A DNA stretch of 64,000 bases, from the NCBI GenBank assembly GCA_019115985.1, contig DXCN01000038.1, forward strand, positions 58,189-122,188, given 5' to 3'. The DNA comes from Candidatus Rothia avicola (GTDB taxonomy: Bacteria > Actinomycetota > Actinomycetes > Actinomycetales > Micrococcaceae). The notes below the pieces were generated by a model that worked only from the letters and a program-made list of their open reading frames with translations, made no database searches and was not told the DNA's origin. How positions within the stretch are numbered: the stretch's first letter is position 1; each line of letters opens with the position of its first letter. Positions 8,901 through 16,081 of the stretch are shown here, one piece after another. The translations under genes and the position numbers were made by a program.

Positions 8901-9733
8901 TCATCTACAACTCCCTGCTCTCCGAGTACGGCGTCATGGGCTTCGAATACGGCTACTCCGTAGAGCGCCCCGACTCCCTGGTGCTCTGGGAAGCCCAGTT
9001 CGGCGACTTCGCCAACGGCGCCCAGACCATCGTTGATGAATTCATCTCGTCAGCAGAGCAGAAGTGGGCCCAGCGCTCCTCACTAGTGTTGCTGCTCCCC
9101 CACGGTTTTGAGGGTCAGGGCCCTGACCACTCATCGGCCCGCATGGAACGCTACCTGCAGCTGTGCGCCGAGAACAATATGACCGTTGCTGTTCCCTCGA
9201 CCCCGGCTAACCACTTCCACCTGCTGCGCCGTCAGGCCCACTCCCGCCCGCACAAGCCGCTGATTGTTATCACCCCCAAGCAGCTGTTGCGCCTCAAAGC
9301 TGCTACCTCATCGGTTGAAGACTTCACCAGCGGTAGCTTCAAGCCCGTCATCGAGGACCAGGGTAACCTGAACCCCGCTGACGTGACCCGCCTGGTCTTC
9401 GTCTCAGGCCGTCTCTACTACGACCTGGAAGCAGAGCGCGCTAAGCGCGGCGATAAGAGCACCGCAATTGTGCGAGTCGAGCAGCTCTACCCCCTGCCGT
9501 CCGCAGAGATCAAGGAGCAGATTGCCGCCTACCCCAATGCGGAACTGGTCTGGGCTCAGGATGAACCTGCCAACCAGGGCCAGTGGCCCTTCATGGCGGT
9601 CAACCTGCTCCCCCAGATTGACTACCGTATGAAGCTGATTTCCCGCCCGGCAGCCGCTTCCCCCGCAGCCGGTACCGGTAAGCGTCACCAGCGCGAGCTC
9701 GATAACCTCATCTCCGAGGTATTCGACCGCTAA
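5987..9733 (+). CDS. kgd: Multifunctional 2-oxoglutarate decarboxylase/dehydrogenase E1 with E2 domain (Kgd)
   Basis: Actinobacterial fusion enzyme of 1248 residues for the 2-oxoglutarate step of the TCA cycle. Order: short N-terminal segment (NEWLVEELFEKYEQD) typical of Kgd/OdhA; Ala/Pro-rich linker (about 40-110); E2 succinyltransferase core with TYDHRVIQG, catalytic His near 338; then the thiamin-diphosphate E1 with GDAAFAGQG near 664 and the paired VNNQ near 698; and a C-terminal transketolase-like domain. The GTG start at 5987 is chosen because the Kgd N-terminus begins right after it and GGAAGAGG lies about 10 bases upstream; an in-frame ATG at 5909 would add 26 unlike residues. Full length, monocistronic. 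Confidence 0.93.
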   Translation: MPTQPEHTVPEEFAGNEWLVEELFEKYEQDRNSVDETWWPLFDQWAGTTGSAPSSQQAPAPAAASAPAQEEPVKAPVPSTPKTPAPEADPTSAPQAAPKATAPSATKPAAPKEEPVSDAPQEDQIVTLRGPAKAVAANMDESLSVPTATTVRAIPAKLLIDNRTEINSYLARTRGGKVSFTHIIGYAIIRALAAFPSMNVSYGEDAKGRPAAIQHAHVNFGLAIDLPRPDGSRNLVVPNIKGAEKLSFSEFWEAYNDIVKRGREGKLGVEDFAGTTVSLTNPGGIGTVHSVPRLSKGQAAIIGAGALDYPAEYRGTSEKVIARNGVSKILTLTSTYDHRVIQGAGSGEFLKIVEHYLLGGDGFYDQIFEDLRIPFEPVRWARDNQVNPEAEISKVARIQQLIHAFRVRGHLIAQTNPIGYQMLSHPDLRLENYGLTLWDLDRYWPTGGFGEKESLPLRTILELLREAYTRTLGVEYMHIENPEERQWFQDRLEHGYTKPSRDEQFRVLGTLNAAEAFETFLQTKYLGQKRFSLEGGESLIPLLDSVISEAADAGLSGVGIGMAHRGRLNVLTNIAGKSYAQIFREFEGQMDPRLTGGSGDVKYHLGTEGIFTSHNGNQTQVYLAANPSHLEAVNTVLEGIVRAKQDTLAEQGIGNYPVLPILVHGDAAFAGQGIVLETLQMSKLEGYTTGGTVHIVVNNQVGFTTTPRDGRTATYSTDIARMIQAPVLHVNADDPEAVVRAGSIAFAYRQAFNKDVVIDLVCYRRRGHNEADDPSMTQPKMYQQIEELPSTRKIYTEALVGRGDISQDEAERALKDYQSRLEQIFTETHEAQSSSAPLVTADAAAVSNIERPAAQQNEDSVQVAGETAISAETLAQIGQAFGKIPEGFTVHKKLKKLLEQRVKMSTEGNINWGFGELAAFASLLLEGRDVRLTGQDVQRGTFVQRHSVLHDSLTDEEWNPLANLSENQGKYFIYNSLLSEYGVMGFEYGYSVERPDSLVLWEAQFGDFANGAQTIVDEFISSAEQKWAQRSSLVLLLPHGFEGQGPDHSSARMERYLQLCAENNMTVAVPSTPANHFHLLRRQAHSRPHKPLIVITPKQLLRLKAATSSVEDFTSGSFKPVIEDQGNLNPADVTRLVFVSGRLYYDLEAERAKRGDKSTAIVRVEQLYPLPSAEIKEQIAAYPNAELVWAQDEPANQGQWPFMAVNLLPQIDYRMKLISRPAAASPAAGTGKRHQRELDNLISEVFDR

Positions 9734-9737
9734 AGCA

Positions 9738-9763
9738 GGGCACTCGCTCAGCTCCCAGTGCCC
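9738..9763 (+). terminator. Possible terminator after kgd
   Basis: Hairpin GGGCACT/AGTGCCC beginning 5 bases after the kgd stop codon, with a 12-base loop and only a weak T-rich tail (GAATCTTG). Confidence 0.4.
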
Positions 9764-9907
9764 GAATCTTGCCCGTCAGGATTCGAGCACTGCCTGTTTG
9801 CGGTGCGCCCACCGTGCGCTGGCAGGCTCCAGGGTTTAGACTGGTACAGAACGAACGATACCATCGTTGCGGGGCGAGCTAGCCCTCAACCTTGTAGAAA
9901 GAAACAC

Positions 9908-10507
9908 GTGGATCAGCGAAAAATTCGACTTGTAGCCGTTGGCGATGATCTGCTCGCAGGCGTCGGGGACCCCCGCACCCTCGGGTGGTTCGGGCGCGTT
10001 ATGGCGCGTACCCCTCAGACCTCTGCCTCTATCTCTGCCTATAATCTGGCAGCTCCCGGCGAGGGCAGTGAACAGCTTAACGCTCGCTGGTTTGAAGAAG
10101 CCAGCCGCCGCTTTGCCCAGGGCCACGAAAACCGCCTGGTCATTGCCCCCTCAACCTTCGACATCGACCTGGGTCTCACCAGCGCCCGCTCCCGCCTGAA
10201 CCTGGCGAACATGGTTGATATGGCCTCCCAGAACAATGTGAAGGTTCTGGTTGTTGGCCCCCCGCCCACGCTCGATGCCGAGCGCAACCGCAAGATTGCC
10301 GACCTGTCGGCAGCCTACGCCGATGTGGTGACTCGCCGTAACCATGTCTACGTTGATACTTTCAACCCCCTGCTGCATCACGAGCAGTGGCGCAATGACC
10401 TGGCATCGAATGACGGCCACCCCGGCCAGTCCGGCTACGGCCTGATTGCCTGGCTGGTTCTGCACCGCGGCTGGTACAACTGGCTTCAGATTTCAGAGCC
10501 CGTTTAA
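9908..10507 (+). CDS. SGNH/GDSL-like hydrolase
   Basis: Protein of 199 residues, probably cytoplasmic since no signal peptide is seen. The N-terminus KIRLVAVGDDLLAGVGDPRTLGW matches block I of SGNH hydrolases, but the usual GDS nucleophile reads GDD, so the catalytic Ser is not in its normal place. The C-terminal block is SNDGHPGQSGYGLIA, matching the DxxHP(S/N)xxGY Asp-His motif. Actinobacterial relatives commonly sit beside these core genes. GTG at 9908 is preferred: purine-rich AGAAAGAA lies upstream and homology-like sequence begins there. Substrate unknown; esterase or lipase activity is only a family guess given the altered block I. Confidence 0.7.
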   Translation: MDQRKIRLVAVGDDLLAGVGDPRTLGWFGRVMARTPQTSASISAYNLAAPGEGSEQLNARWFEEASRRFAQGHENRLVIAPSTFDIDLGLTSARSRLNLANMVDMASQNNVKVLVVGPPPTLDAERNRKIADLSAAYADVVTRRNHVYVDTFNPLLHHEQWRNDLASNDGHPGQSGYGLIAWLVLHRGWYNWLQISEPV

Positions 10508-10665
10508 GGAAGCCCCTGACCGGTGCCTGCCCCTGTGACTAACCCGGGGTATGCAAAGCTAGCCAAGGTATGCGAGAATGGTGAGAAGTGCCTATTCTAA
10601 GGTGCTATCGACCATTTGTGCTCCGTTATCCTGACGGGCACTCCACCTTGATCAAGGAGGCTCTC

Positions 10666-10740
10666 ATGAGCAAGCGCGGTCGCAAGCGTAAGGATCGCCG
10701 TAAGGGTGGCGCTAACCACGGTAAGCGCCCCAACTCATAA
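10666..10740 (+). CDS. 50S ribosomal protein bL37 (24 residues)
   Basis: Tiny gene encoding 24 residues, extremely basic (MSKRGRKRKDRRKGG...NHGKRPNS). It has a perfect RBS AAGGAGG five bases before the ATG and a strong terminator right after the stop. Length and sequence match the small actinobacterial large-subunit protein bL37 seen in mycobacterial ribosome structures. It lies next to rsrA-sigR. No other reading frame explains this strong translation signal. Confidence 0.85.
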   Translation: MSKRGRKRKDRRKGGANHGKRPNS

Positions 10741-10750
10741 GGCAATCAAC

Positions 10751-10787
10751 AAGGGCCCCTATTCGCAGAAGCGAGTAGGGGCCCTTT
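10751..10787 (+). terminator. Terminator after bL37 (bidirectional)
   Basis: Hairpin AAGGGCCCCTA/TAGGGGCCCTT with an additional TTCGC/GCGA pairing at the top. It lies between bL37 and the convergent rsrA and could serve both. Confidence 0.75.
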
Positions 10788-10795
10788 GCTATGGG

Positions 10796-11074
10796 CTAGT
10801 TAGCTGCCGGGTGCCCTCCGGTATGGATGTCGTCGATGCAGGCGCGGATACGGCTTTTGAGGTCGACGGGGGCGGTCTCCTTGCAGGTGCGGCGCACAGC
10901 TTGGCGGATGATGCACTCTAGGTCGTATTCCTTGGCGCAGGTTTCGCATTCGGCCAGGTGGGCTTGGAGTTCTTCGAGGTCCTGGCAGCTGAGCGGGTCG
11001 TCAATGTAGGTGTAGATCTTGGCCAGGCGCTCTTCGCAGGGGGTAGAAGGGCTCGGGTTGTGTACGGCGGTCAT
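10796..11074 (-). CDS. rsrA: Zinc-binding anti-sigma factor RsrA (mycothiol system)
   Basis: ZAS-family anti-sigma factor, 92 residues, that holds SigR inactive until thiol oxidation. Visible are the ZAS core HLAECETC (HxxxCxxC, near 40-47) and Cys near residues 13 and 30 in PCEERL and LSCQDLEEL; further Cys sit at about 54 and 64. Known mechanism: disulfide stress makes a trigger disulfide, zinc leaves and SigR is released. It lies directly downstream of sigR with a 14-base gap and an RBS (GAAAGGAG), so the pair is co-transcribed and under SigR autoregulation. Confidence 0.93.
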   Translation of the reverse strand: MTAVHNPSPSTPCEERLAKIYTYIDDPLSCQDLEELQAHLAECETCAKEYDLECIIRQAVRRTCKETAPVDLKSRIRACIDDIHTGGHPAAN

Positions 11075-11088
11075 GGGTGGCTCCTTTC

Positions 11089-11787
11089 TTAGGCCCTAGC
11101 GGTTTGGCGGGCGCCGGCCTTGCCGGTGGTCGTGGTTTTGATACCGCGTTCGGCGGCGTAGTCGGTGAGTTTGTCTCTGAGGAGTTTGCGGCCGCGGTGC
11201 AGGCGGGACATGACGGTGCCGATGGGGGTGTCCATAATCTCGGAGATTTCTTTGTAGGAGAACCCTTCGACATCGGAGTAGTAGACGGCCATGCGGAAGT
11301 CTTCGGGGATGGACTGCAGGGCCTCTTTGATATCACTGTCGGGCAGATGGGCAAGAGCTTCGTTTTCTGCCGAAGGTAGGCCCTTGGAGTCGTGGGCTCC
11401 GGCCTGGGCTAGCTGCCAGTCTTCAACGGTGTCGGTGTTGGCCTGGTAGGGCTCGCGTTGGCGTTTGCGGTAGACGTTGATGTAGGTGTTGGTGAGAATC
11501 CGGTAGAGCCAGGCTTTGAGGTTGGTTCCGGGCTTGTACTGGTGGAAGGCGGAGAAGGCTTTCATGTAGGCCTCTTGGACAAGGTCTTCGGCGTCCTGCG
11601 GGTTGCGGGCCATGCGCAGGGCGGCGGCGTAGAGCTGGTCTACGTACAGTAGGGCTTCTCGTTCGAAACGGGCTTTGCGCTCGGCGTCGGTTTCGTGGGA
11701 GCGCACATCGGGTTCGGTGCCTTCGGGGGCGAGGACGTCGGTGGTCGGCGCAGGTTCAGTGCCGGGGGCCGGGGGTGTGGCTGTCAT
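11089..11787 (-). CDS. sigR: ECF sigma factor SigR/SigH (thiol-oxidative stress)
   Basis: ECF sigma factor of 232 residues. A flexible N-terminus (1-40) is followed by region 2 (about 45-110; [11 protein letters not shown] and [21 protein letters not shown]) and region 4 (about 155-215; [18 protein letters not shown] and [15 protein letters not shown]). It directs transcription of thioredoxin/mycothiol and proteostasis genes in relatives. The gene is followed by rsrA and preceded by a match to its own promoter consensus (11867-11892), so positive autoregulation is expected. A 79-base leader separates promoter and start. Confidence 0.93.
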   Translation of the reverse strand: MTATPPAPGTEPAPTTDVLAPEGTEPDVRSHETDAERKARFEREALLYVDQLYAAALRMARNPQDAEDLVQEAYMKAFSAFHQYKPGTNLKAWLYRILTNTYINVYRKRQREPYQANTDTVEDWQLAQAGAHDSKGLPSAENEALAHLPDSDIKEALQSIPEDFRMAVYYSDVEGFSYKEISEIMDTPIGTVMSRLHRGRKLLRDKLTDYAAERGIKTTTTGKAGARQTARA

Positions 11788-11866
11788 TTCCCTCCAGATG
11801 TGCTGTGGTCTTTTGTCTTACTGTACCTGCCAATGGGTGCGACTACGTACCGAGTACACCAGGTAT

Positions 11867-11892
11867 AACGGCAGCTAGCGGCACTTATTCCC
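11867..11892 (-). promoter_or_regulatory. SigR-dependent promoter of sigR
   Basis: On the minus strand GGGAAT (11892-11887), a 17-base spacer and GTT (11869-11867) match the SigR/SigH consensus GGGAAT-N17/18-GTT, preceded by an extra G as in many Streptomyces SigR promoters. Confidence 0.8.
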
Positions 11893-12023
11893 CAGCACCA
11901 GAGTAATTTTGCGCTGGTGGTGCAATAAAGTGGCTAAACCCACCAGTCTATATGTATGCTTAGTAGTGTTAGGTATCTGTGATACACCGCAAAGGGGCCT
12001 CACACCCCGTGAAGGAGGAACTC

Positions 12024-12554
12024 ATGTCTTTGGTTCGCCGTTTTGCTCGCCCTCTGCTGGCTTCAAGCTTTATTATCTCGGGTGTTGACCGCCTGCGTGA
12101 CCCCGAATCGTCCAAGCACCTGGCTAAGGTGGTTAACCTGGCTGCGACTTCTGCCCCTCAGCTTTCTGTGCTGCGGGGCCAGGAGAAACTGGTGGGTCAG
12201 GCTTTGGCTGGCTCTCAGGTAGCTGCCGGTGCCCTCTTTGCCCTGGGTAAGCTGCCCCGTCTTTCTGCGAGCGTCCTGCTGGCTACCGGTGCTATTAACT
12301 CCTACGTTGAGTACCGCGCTACCGAGGCTGAGACTAAGGAAGAGAAGACTGCCCGCCGCAATGCTGCTGTGCTCAATGGTTCCCTGCTGGGCGCTATTGC
12401 TATCTCAGCTGTTGACACCGACGGTAACCCCTCACTGGCCTGGCGAGCTTCCAAGCTGGGGGATCAGGTAGCTAAGAAGTCCCATCAGCTGGCATCCGAT
12501 GTTCAGGATGCCGCTTCTGACGCCCAGAAAAAGGTTGAGGGCCTCTTCGCCTAA
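12024..12554 (+). CDS. DoxX-family membrane protein
   Basis: Protein of 176 residues with three to four hydrophobic segments: LARPLLASSFIISGVDRL at the N-terminus, then segments near 60-80, 85-100 and 120-140. The N-terminal pattern and length match DoxX-like proteins of actinobacteria. The C-terminus is a charged amphipathic tail (about 150-175, repeats of SDVQDAASDAQKKVE type). Members are linked to oxidative-stress or redox roles, but no activity can be read here. The start ATG at 12024 follows an ideal RBS GAAGGAGGAA; upstream in-frame codons lack this. Own transcription unit ending in a strong terminator. Confidence 0.8.
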   Translation: MSLVRRFARPLLASSFIISGVDRLRDPESSKHLAKVVNLAATSAPQLSVLRGQEKLVGQALAGSQVAAGALFALGKLPRLSASVLLATGAINSYVEYRATEAETKEEKTARRNAAVLNGSLLGAIAISAVDTDGNPSLAWRASKLGDQVAKKSHQLASDVQDAASDAQKKVEGLFA

Positions 12555-12595
12555 GCTGGCCCCTACCGGGTGTAAGACCCCGTGAATTTTCGATA

Positions 12596-12627
12596 AACCC
12601 CGCGCTATTTCGGTGCGGGGTTTTCTT
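12596..12627 (+). terminator. Terminator after the DoxX-like gene
   Basis: AACCCCGC, 11-base loop, GCGGGGTT followed by TTCTTGTTT: a standard intrinsic terminator. Confidence 0.8.
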
Positions 12628-12699
12628 GTTTACTGCCCCGCCCACCTAAAATAGGGAGGGAGTACGCCGTGATAACTGATACCGAAGTAGGTTTTATTT

Positions 12700-14067
12700 G
12701 TGGTTGATGCGACCAAGCAGCCCCTAGTTACCGATGGAGACTGGCTAGCGCCCACCGTTACGGTGCCCGGCGGCGCCCATGCCCGGGTGGAGATTCCCGG
12801 GTCTAAGTCGCTCACCAATCGTTACCTGCTGCTGGCGGCTTTAGCCGATAGCCCCTCGGTGATTCATGCTCCCCTGCATTCGCGTGATTCGCAGCTCATG
12901 GTGGCTGCGCTGACTGCGCTAGGGGCCCGTTTTGAAGAGATTGAAACCGGTAGTGCCTTTGGCCCTGATCTGCGGGTAACCCCCCTAGATTTTTCTGCGA
13001 CCGATGCCCGTGAGGCCTCCATTGATGTGGGGCTGGCAGGTACCGTCATGCGTTTTGTGCCCCCGGTAGCTGCCCTGCTACCCGGCACTTTCCATTTCGA
13101 TGGCGATGAGCATGCCCGGGTGCGCCCCATGCTGCCGGTGATTGAGGCCCTGCGGGGCCTGGGGGTTGAAGTTGAGGACGCCGGTCGCGGCTCCCTGCCC
13201 TTTACCGTCGTTTCTGCCGGTTCGGTGCAGGTGCCCGAGCTGACCATTGACGCTTCGGGTTCTTCCCAGTTTGTCTCTGCCCTGCTGCTGGCTGCCTGCC
13301 GTTTTGAGCGGGGCCTGGTGCTGCGGCACGAGGGTGGACCGGTACCTTCGATGCCCCACATTGAGATGACCGTTGAGACCATGCGTGAGCTCGGTATTAA
13401 CGTTGACTTTAACGGCACCGATACCTGGACGGTTACCCCCGGTGGCTTCCCCGGCTTTGAGGTCACCGTTGAGCCCGATCTTTCGAACGCTGGGCCCTTC
13501 CTGGTTGCTGCGGTAGCCACCGGAGCCTCGGTGACGGTTCCGCGCTGGCCCGAGTCCACTACCCAGGGTGGGGACCACTGGCGAAAGATTCTGCCGCTCT
13601 TCGGGGCTCAAGTAGAGCTAGCCGACGGAAGCCTGACCGTCACCGGCACTGCCGGCGGCGCGGCGTCCGGCCTGCCCGGTGTTGAGCTAGATCTGGCCGA
13701 GGCCGGTGAACTGGCCCCTACCGTTGCTGCCCTCATCGCTCTCTCGCCGGCGACCAGCGTCCTTTCCGGTATTGCCCACCTGCGCGGCCATGAAACCGAC
13801 CGGCTTGCCGCCCTGACCGCCGAGATTAACCGCCTGGGCGGTTCCGCCGAAGAAACTGCGGACGGTATTCGCGTCACCGCCCCCGTAGCTCACGGGGCCC
13901 TCATGCGTACCTACGCCGACCACCGCATGGCAACCGCCGCCGCCGTGATGGGTCTGGTGGTGCCGGGCATCGTGGTTGAGAACGTTGAGACCACCTCCAA
14001 AACCCTGCCCAACTTCACCGGACTGTGGCAGAACATGCTGGATCAGTGGCAGGCAGGTGCCGCCTAA
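12700..14067 (+). CDS. aroA: 3-phosphoshikimate 1-carboxyvinyltransferase (EPSP synthase)
   Basis: Shikimate-pathway enzyme joining shikimate-3-phosphate and PEP; 455 residues, full length. N-terminal substrate-binding motif PGSKSLTNRYLLLAALA (about 31-47), LAGTVMRFVPPVAAL near 112, SSQFVSALLLAA near 188 and the C-terminal DHRMATAAAVMGL near 407. The start is GTG at 12700. The next gene, rsgA, starts inside the stop codon (TAATG), and hisN follows: the conserved aroA-rsgA-hisN unit that sits beside sigR in actinobacteria. Confidence 0.95.
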   Translation: MVDATKQPLVTDGDWLAPTVTVPGGAHARVEIPGSKSLTNRYLLLAALADSPSVIHAPLHSRDSQLMVAALTALGARFEEIETGSAFGPDLRVTPLDFSATDAREASIDVGLAGTVMRFVPPVAALLPGTFHFDGDEHARVRPMLPVIEALRGLGVEVEDAGRGSLPFTVVSAGSVQVPELTIDASGSSQFVSALLLAACRFERGLVLRHEGGPVPSMPHIEMTVETMRELGINVDFNGTDTWTVTPGGFPGFEVTVEPDLSNAGPFLVAAVATGASVTVPRWPESTTQGGDHWRKILPLFGAQVELADGSLTVTGTAGGAASGLPGVELDLAEAGELAPTVAALIALSPATSVLSGIAHLRGHETDRLAALTAEINRLGGSAEETADGIRVTAPVAHGALMRTYADHRMATAAAVMGLVVPGIVVENVETTSKTLPNFTGLWQNMLDQWQAGAA

Positions 14068-15155
14068 TGCGCCGTTCCTGGGATGAAAGCGATGTGCGCG
14101 TCCGCCCCAACAAGAAGGGCTCCCGCCCCCGCACCAAGGACCGCCCGGCCCACAAGGACGCCGAACTCGGCCGCATCATCACCGTAGACCGGGGTCGCTA
14201 CACCGCCATCCTCGATGAGGGCAAGAGCAGCGAACGGGTCGTCACCGCCGTACGCGCCCGCGAGCTACGCCGCTCCCCCATCGTGGTGGGCGACAAGGTT
14301 GCCCTCGTGGGTGATACCAGCGGCAAGCCCGATACTCTAGCCCGCCTCGTCCGGATCGAGGAGCGCACCAACCTGTTACGCCGTAGCGCCGACGATACCG
14401 ACCCCGTCGAGCGCGTCGTCGTTGCCAACGCCGACAACCTGGTTATCGTGGTCGCCGCAGAAAACCCCGAACCCCGAACCGGCTTTATCGACCGGTCCCT
14501 AGCCGCCGCCTTCGACGCCGGGCTCACCCCCATTCTCTGCATCACCAAGACCGACCTCAAACACCCTACATGGCTGCTGGACTACTACCGGGACGTTGAG
14601 CTCACCATCTTGCTGTCTAAGTCCAAGGACGGCCGCGCCCCCAGCGAGGAAGGCTCCGAAGGGCTCGACACCACCCTAGTTGAGCAGCTCTCTGAGTATC
14701 TCGACGGCTCGGTCTCTGTGCTCCTGGGCCACTCCGGCGTGGGCAAATCAACCCTGGTCAACGCCCTGACCGGGGCAGAACGCGCCACCGGCCACGTGAA
14801 TGCTGTAACCGGACGCGGCCGCCACACCTCCTCCTCAGCCCTGGCCCTCCAGCCCCAGAATTCAGCCCCCGGCACCTGGATTATCGACACCCCCGGCATC
14901 CGTTCCTTCGGCCTGGCCCACGTCGAGCCCGATACCCTGGTCGCCTCCTTCACCGACCTTGCCCCGGGCTCAGCCAACTGCCCCAAGGGCTGTACCCACT
15001 CAGCGTCCGCCCCCGACTGCGGCCTGACCGCCTACGTCGAAGCGGGCAAGGCCGGCCCCGCAGGCCCAGAACGCCTCGAATCCCTGCGCAAGCTCCTGCG
15101 CGTCGACGAAAAAACCGGCGACACCGAGAAAGAACTCGGCGTCGTAGACCTCTAA
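14067..15155 (+). CDS. rsgA: Ribosome small-subunit-dependent GTPase A
   Basis: Circularly permuted GTPase helping 30S maturation; 362 residues. A basic N-terminal extension (1-35) precedes the OB domain (about 36-105). The permuted GTPase has G4 ITKTD near 165, G1 GHSGVGKST near 222 and G3 DTPGIRSF near 272. The C-terminal zinc module is [14 protein letters not shown]. The ATG overlaps the aroA stop (TAATG); an earlier in-frame ATG lies inside aroA and is not needed. The G4-G1-G3 order is the family hallmark. Confidence 0.94.
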   Translation: MRRSWDESDVRVRPNKKGSRPRTKDRPAHKDAELGRIITVDRGRYTAILDEGKSSERVVTAVRARELRRSPIVVGDKVALVGDTSGKPDTLARLVRIEERTNLLRRSADDTDPVERVVVANADNLVIVVAAENPEPRTGFIDRSLAAAFDAGLTPILCITKTDLKHPTWLLDYYRDVELTILLSKSKDGRAPSEEGSEGLDTTLVEQLSEYLDGSVSVLLGHSGVGKSTLVNALTGAERATGHVNAVTGRGRHTSSSALALQPQNSAPGTWIIDTPGIRSFGLAHVEPDTLVASFTDLAPGSANCPKGCTHSASAPDCGLTAYVEAGKAGPAGPERLESLRKLLRVDEKTGDTEKELGVVDL

Positions 15156-15177
15156 ACACACCAAGGCACACGAGACC

Positions 15178-15972
15178 ATGACTAACTACACCGACGACCT
15201 GCGCCTGGCCCACATCATGGCTGATGCGGTAGACCGCCTCACCCTGGCCAAGTTCACCTCCCACGATTTCGCTGTCGATACCAAACCCGACCTCACCCCC
15301 GTCACCGACGCCGACCGCGAAGCCGAACAGCTCATCCGTTCCCAGCTATCCCGCGTCCGCACCCGTGATTCAGTGCTGGGTGAAGAATTCGGGGAAACCG
15401 GGTCTTCCCCTCGCCAGTGGGTCATCGACCCCATCGACGGCACCAAGAACTTCGTACGCGGCGTGCCCGTCTGGGCTACCCTTATCGCCCTGCTCGACCA
15501 CGGTAAGCCCATCGTCGGCGTCGTCTCCGCCCCTGCCCTCCAGCGCCGCTGGTGGGCGGCCGAAGGCACCGGCGCCTACACCGGCCGTTCCCTCGCCAAG
15601 GCCACCCGTATCTCGGTCTCCTCCGTTGCCCAGCTCGAAGACGCCTCCCTCTCCTACTCCTCCCTCACAGGCTGGCGCGATTTGGGCCTGCGCGATAACT
15701 TCATCGACCTGACCGACACCGTCTGGCGCACCCGAGCCTACGGCGATTTCTGGTCCTACATGATGGTGGCAGAGGGCGTTGTCGACGCCGCCGCCGAACC
15801 CGAACTTGGCCTCTACGACATGGCCGCCCTGGTCCCCATCGTGACCGAAGCAGGCGGACGCTTCACCTCCCTAGCAGGAGCGGACGGCCCCCACGGCGGC
15901 AACGCCCTAGCCACCAACGGCCACCTGCACGAGGCTGTTCTTTCCTACCTGGGAACCGACAAGACCCTCTAA
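15178..15972 (+). CDS. hisN: Histidinol-phosphatase, inositol-monophosphatase type
   Basis: Mg2+-dependent phosphatase of the IMPase superfamily, 264 residues. Motifs: metal-binding Glu in LGEEFGE near 64, [16 protein letters not shown] near 84-99 and the C-terminal [15 protein letters not shown] near 217-231. Actinobacterial members in this position act as histidinol-phosphatase in histidine synthesis; inositol phosphatase activity cannot be excluded from motifs alone. It follows rsgA by 22 bases in the same unit and ends at a terminator shared with secA. Confidence 0.88.
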   Translation: MTNYTDDLRLAHIMADAVDRLTLAKFTSHDFAVDTKPDLTPVTDADREAEQLIRSQLSRVRTRDSVLGEEFGETGSSPRQWVIDPIDGTKNFVRGVPVWATLIALLDHGKPIVGVVSAPALQRRWWAAEGTGAYTGRSLAKATRISVSSVAQLEDASLSYSSLTGWRDLGLRDNFIDLTDTVWRTRAYGDFWSYMMVAEGVVDAAAEPELGLYDMAALVPIVTEAGGRFTSLAGADGPHGGNALATNGHLHEAVLSYLGTDKTL

Positions 15973-16016
15973 AGCTGGGCTCTCTCACAAGACCGGGCTA
16001 AACGCTTCAACCTAAA

Positions 16017-16058
16017 CCAAGGGCCCCGAATCCTACATCAAGGATTCGGGGCCTTTGG
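16017..16058. terminator. Bidirectional terminator between hisN and secA
   Basis: Long near-perfect stem CCAAGGGCCCCGAATCCT / AGGATTCGGGGCCTTTGG between convergent genes, with flanking T/A-rich ends. Confidence 0.8.
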
Positions 16059-16081
16059 TCTGAGCGGTTTCTTCTACTGAA

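Noticed and set aside
12864..13611. Two long overlapping frames opposite aroA
   Set aside because: aroA is unmistakable on the + strand; the antisense products are Arg/Ser/Pro-rich noise.
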